A stretch of DNA of 58,231 nucleotides, taken from contig CAZDVK010000009.1 in NCBI GenBank assembly GCA_964508915.1, positions 1-58,231 of the forward strand, written 5' to 3'. Below are positions 57,280 through 58,231 of this stretch, piece after piece. The notes under the pieces were generated by a model. That model had not been told where the DNA came from. It saw nothing but the letters and a program-made list of their open reading frames with translations, and did not search any database. Numbering within the stretch: position 1 is the stretch's first letter; every line of letters begins with the position of its first letter. The translations under genes and the position numbers were made by a program. This DNA comes from CAZDVK01 sp964508915 (GTDB lineage Bacteria > Pseudomonadota > Alphaproteobacteria > Paracaedibacterales > CAIULA01).

Positions 57280-58161
57280 AACCACCTGCATACTTGTGGC
57301 ATAGGCCCACCATTGGCCTACTGTGTACCTTAAGAAAATGTACCAAACACACACCAAACTGACTAATGCCAGGACGCGGTGAACCCACTGCACGGTGGCG
57401 CCGTTTTCAAAAAAATTCAGCCAAAAGGGCGTTAGATGATTCCATTCAAAAGGAATCCACTGTCCTTCCATTAACGGAAACGTGTTATACATAAGGCCAG
57501 CTTTTAAGCCTGCCACAAGCCCTCCATAACATAGGGTGATAAGCTGCAAAAATAACGTCCATATAATGAATTTTCGTCCACCAACGGCTGCAGTGGTTAT
57601 GTTGATTCGTTGAAAAATCATCCAAAGTACCCCACCCATAATAAGCACAGCTAGAAACAAGTGGGCAGTCAGGCGGTAGTGGCTAACAAAGGGGTTTTTC
57701 ACCAACCCACTTTTAACCATGTACCACCCCATCAACCCTTGCGTAAGCCCCAACACAACCAGCCCTAAGGATATTTTTTTTTCAAATGCAGATAGTTTTT
57801 TGTAAAAAAAGAAAAGGGGAATAAAAAAACATAAACCCAAAATTCGACCCAGCAGCCGGTGGGAAAATTCCATCCAAAAAATAAACTGAAATTCAGGCAA
57901 TGTCATATCTGGATTTAACTGTTTGAATTCCGGGAATTGCTGATAATTTTTGAATTCTGTCATCCATTGGCCATCATTTAAAGGCGGAATAATACCTGTT
58001 AACGGTTTCCATTCCACAATAGATAAGCCCGCATGCGTTAGCCGTGTAGCCCCGCCTAACATAATCATCAGCCACAGCAAAAAGGCTGTAGCGCATAACC
58101 AAATAAGAACATGTGAAAATTTTTTAGGTTCTGTTGAATTATCTTTTGTTTTAAAAAACAT
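57133..58161 (-). CDS. ctaA: Heme A synthase (COX15/CtaA)
   Basis: Oxidises heme O to heme A for cytochrome c oxidase. Eight hydrophobic helices carry the conserved His sites: EFSHRLLGR, SHYRLTAHLFLAV, QWVHRVLALVSL and GTLHQGWAIVTLG. An early LSIVEWKPLTGIIPP block is typical of alphaproteobacterial and mitochondrial COX15. 342 aa. Its promoter region lies at 58162-58231, divergent from whatever follows. Confidence 0.94.
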   Translation of the reverse strand: MFFKTKDNSTEPKKFSHVLIWLCATAFLLWLMIMLGGATRLTHAGLSIVEWKPLTGIIPPLNDGQWMTEFKNYQQFPEFKQLNPDMTLPEFQFIFWMEFSHRLLGRILGLCFFIPLFFFYKKLSAFEKKISLGLVVLGLTQGLMGWYMVKSGLVKNPFVSHYRLTAHLFLAVLIMGGVLWMIFQRINITTAAVGGRKFIIWTLFLQLITLCYGGLVAGLKAGLMYNTFPLMEGQWIPFEWNHLTPFWLNFFENGATVQWVHRVLALVSLVCVWYIFLRYTVGQWWAYATSMQVVLGIITLLFQVPVFWGTLHQGWAIVTLGTGLFYIATNNSTHHKKQNIVT

Positions 58162-58188
58162 AAAAAATAAAGCCTCTTTTTAACCTCA

Positions 58189-58228
58189 TTTTAACCACCT
58201 TGGCCTTAGAATCACAAATGGAGGTAAG
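58189..58228 (+). promoter_or_regulatory. Leader-like element shared with 29751-29789
   Basis: TTTTAACCA...TTGGCCTTAG ends in TGGAGGTAAG (58219-58228). The same order, TTTTAACCA...TTGACCTATG...TGGAGGTAAG, occurs at 29751-29789. At this edge it lies on the plus strand upstream of the next, unseen gene, where GGAGG could be its ribosome-binding site. Confidence 0.4.
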
Positions 58229-58231
58229 CTA

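Overview
This 58 kb window reads as chromosome from an AT-rich, intracellular-type alphaproteobacterium. The affiliation with Holosporales-like protist symbionts is my inference from gene content, not from a search. Supporting it: an alphaproteobacterial DUF2948-like protein, a SerC of the variant form found in alphaproteobacteria and Methanosarcina, compact housekeeping operons, many small exported proteins of unknown function, type VI secretion baseplate genes, a lone flagellin, and scattered decayed or repeated DNA.

Layout. 1-8.2 kb: cell-wall peptidase, RNase HI, 2-oxoglutarate dehydrogenase E2, DedA protein, SmpB, Pal, then a minus-strand operon of L25, peptidyl-tRNA hydrolase and a glycosyltransferase. 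8.2-8.8 kb: non-coding, with palindromes and one copy of a dispersed GC-rich repeat. 8.8-18.4 kb: YbeY, CBS protein and HAD phosphatase with 4-bp overlaps, an exported low-complexity protein, SerC, an odd ClpX-like ATPase with an export-like N-terminus, a membrane-tethered Nudix protein, RecN and BamD. 18.4-26.5 kb: flagellin, RbfA, a GrpB fusion, an orphan LivM permease, TssG/TssF and GmhA. 26.6-36.9 kb: DUF2948-like protein, tRNA-Arg, RpiB, TrpS, a second non-coding repeat region, a methyltransferase, polyprenyl synthase, an exported serine protease with a decayed duplication of its 3' end, a pseudopilin, HrcA and an exported GT-B-like protein. 37-45 kb: PBP1A, GyrB, RecF, tRNA-Leu, HscA and HscB. 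45-50.6 kb: a large exported acidic-repeat protein, a MotB/OmpA-like protein, AlaX, a GNAT enzyme and another exported protein. 50.6-58.2 kb: MurB-Ddl-FtsQ (part of the division/cell-wall cluster), an IS110-type remnant, TatB, tRNA-Asn, prepilin peptidase, a B12-type ribonucleotide reductase with a changed active-site motif, and heme A synthase.

How the genes fit together. Envelope growth (PBP1A, MurB, Ddl, FtsQ, M23 peptidase, Pal, BamD), translation quality control (SmpB, Pth, AlaX, YbeY, RbfA) and DNA metabolism (GyrB, RecF, RecN, RNase H, NrdJ) are the ordinary core. The accessory layer is exported proteins (about eight with signal peptides and no recognised family), a protease, T6SS baseplate components, and a pseudopilin with its probable peptidase; these are the likely host-interaction genes. 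I found no CRISPR array, no rRNA and no complete mobile element. The most unusual items are the exported ClpX-like ATPase lacking the ClpP-binding loop, the protease gene with a tandemly duplicated 3' end, the NrdJ with Thr in place of the conserved Asn, and a two-copy GC-rich dispersed repeat next to strong palindromes.
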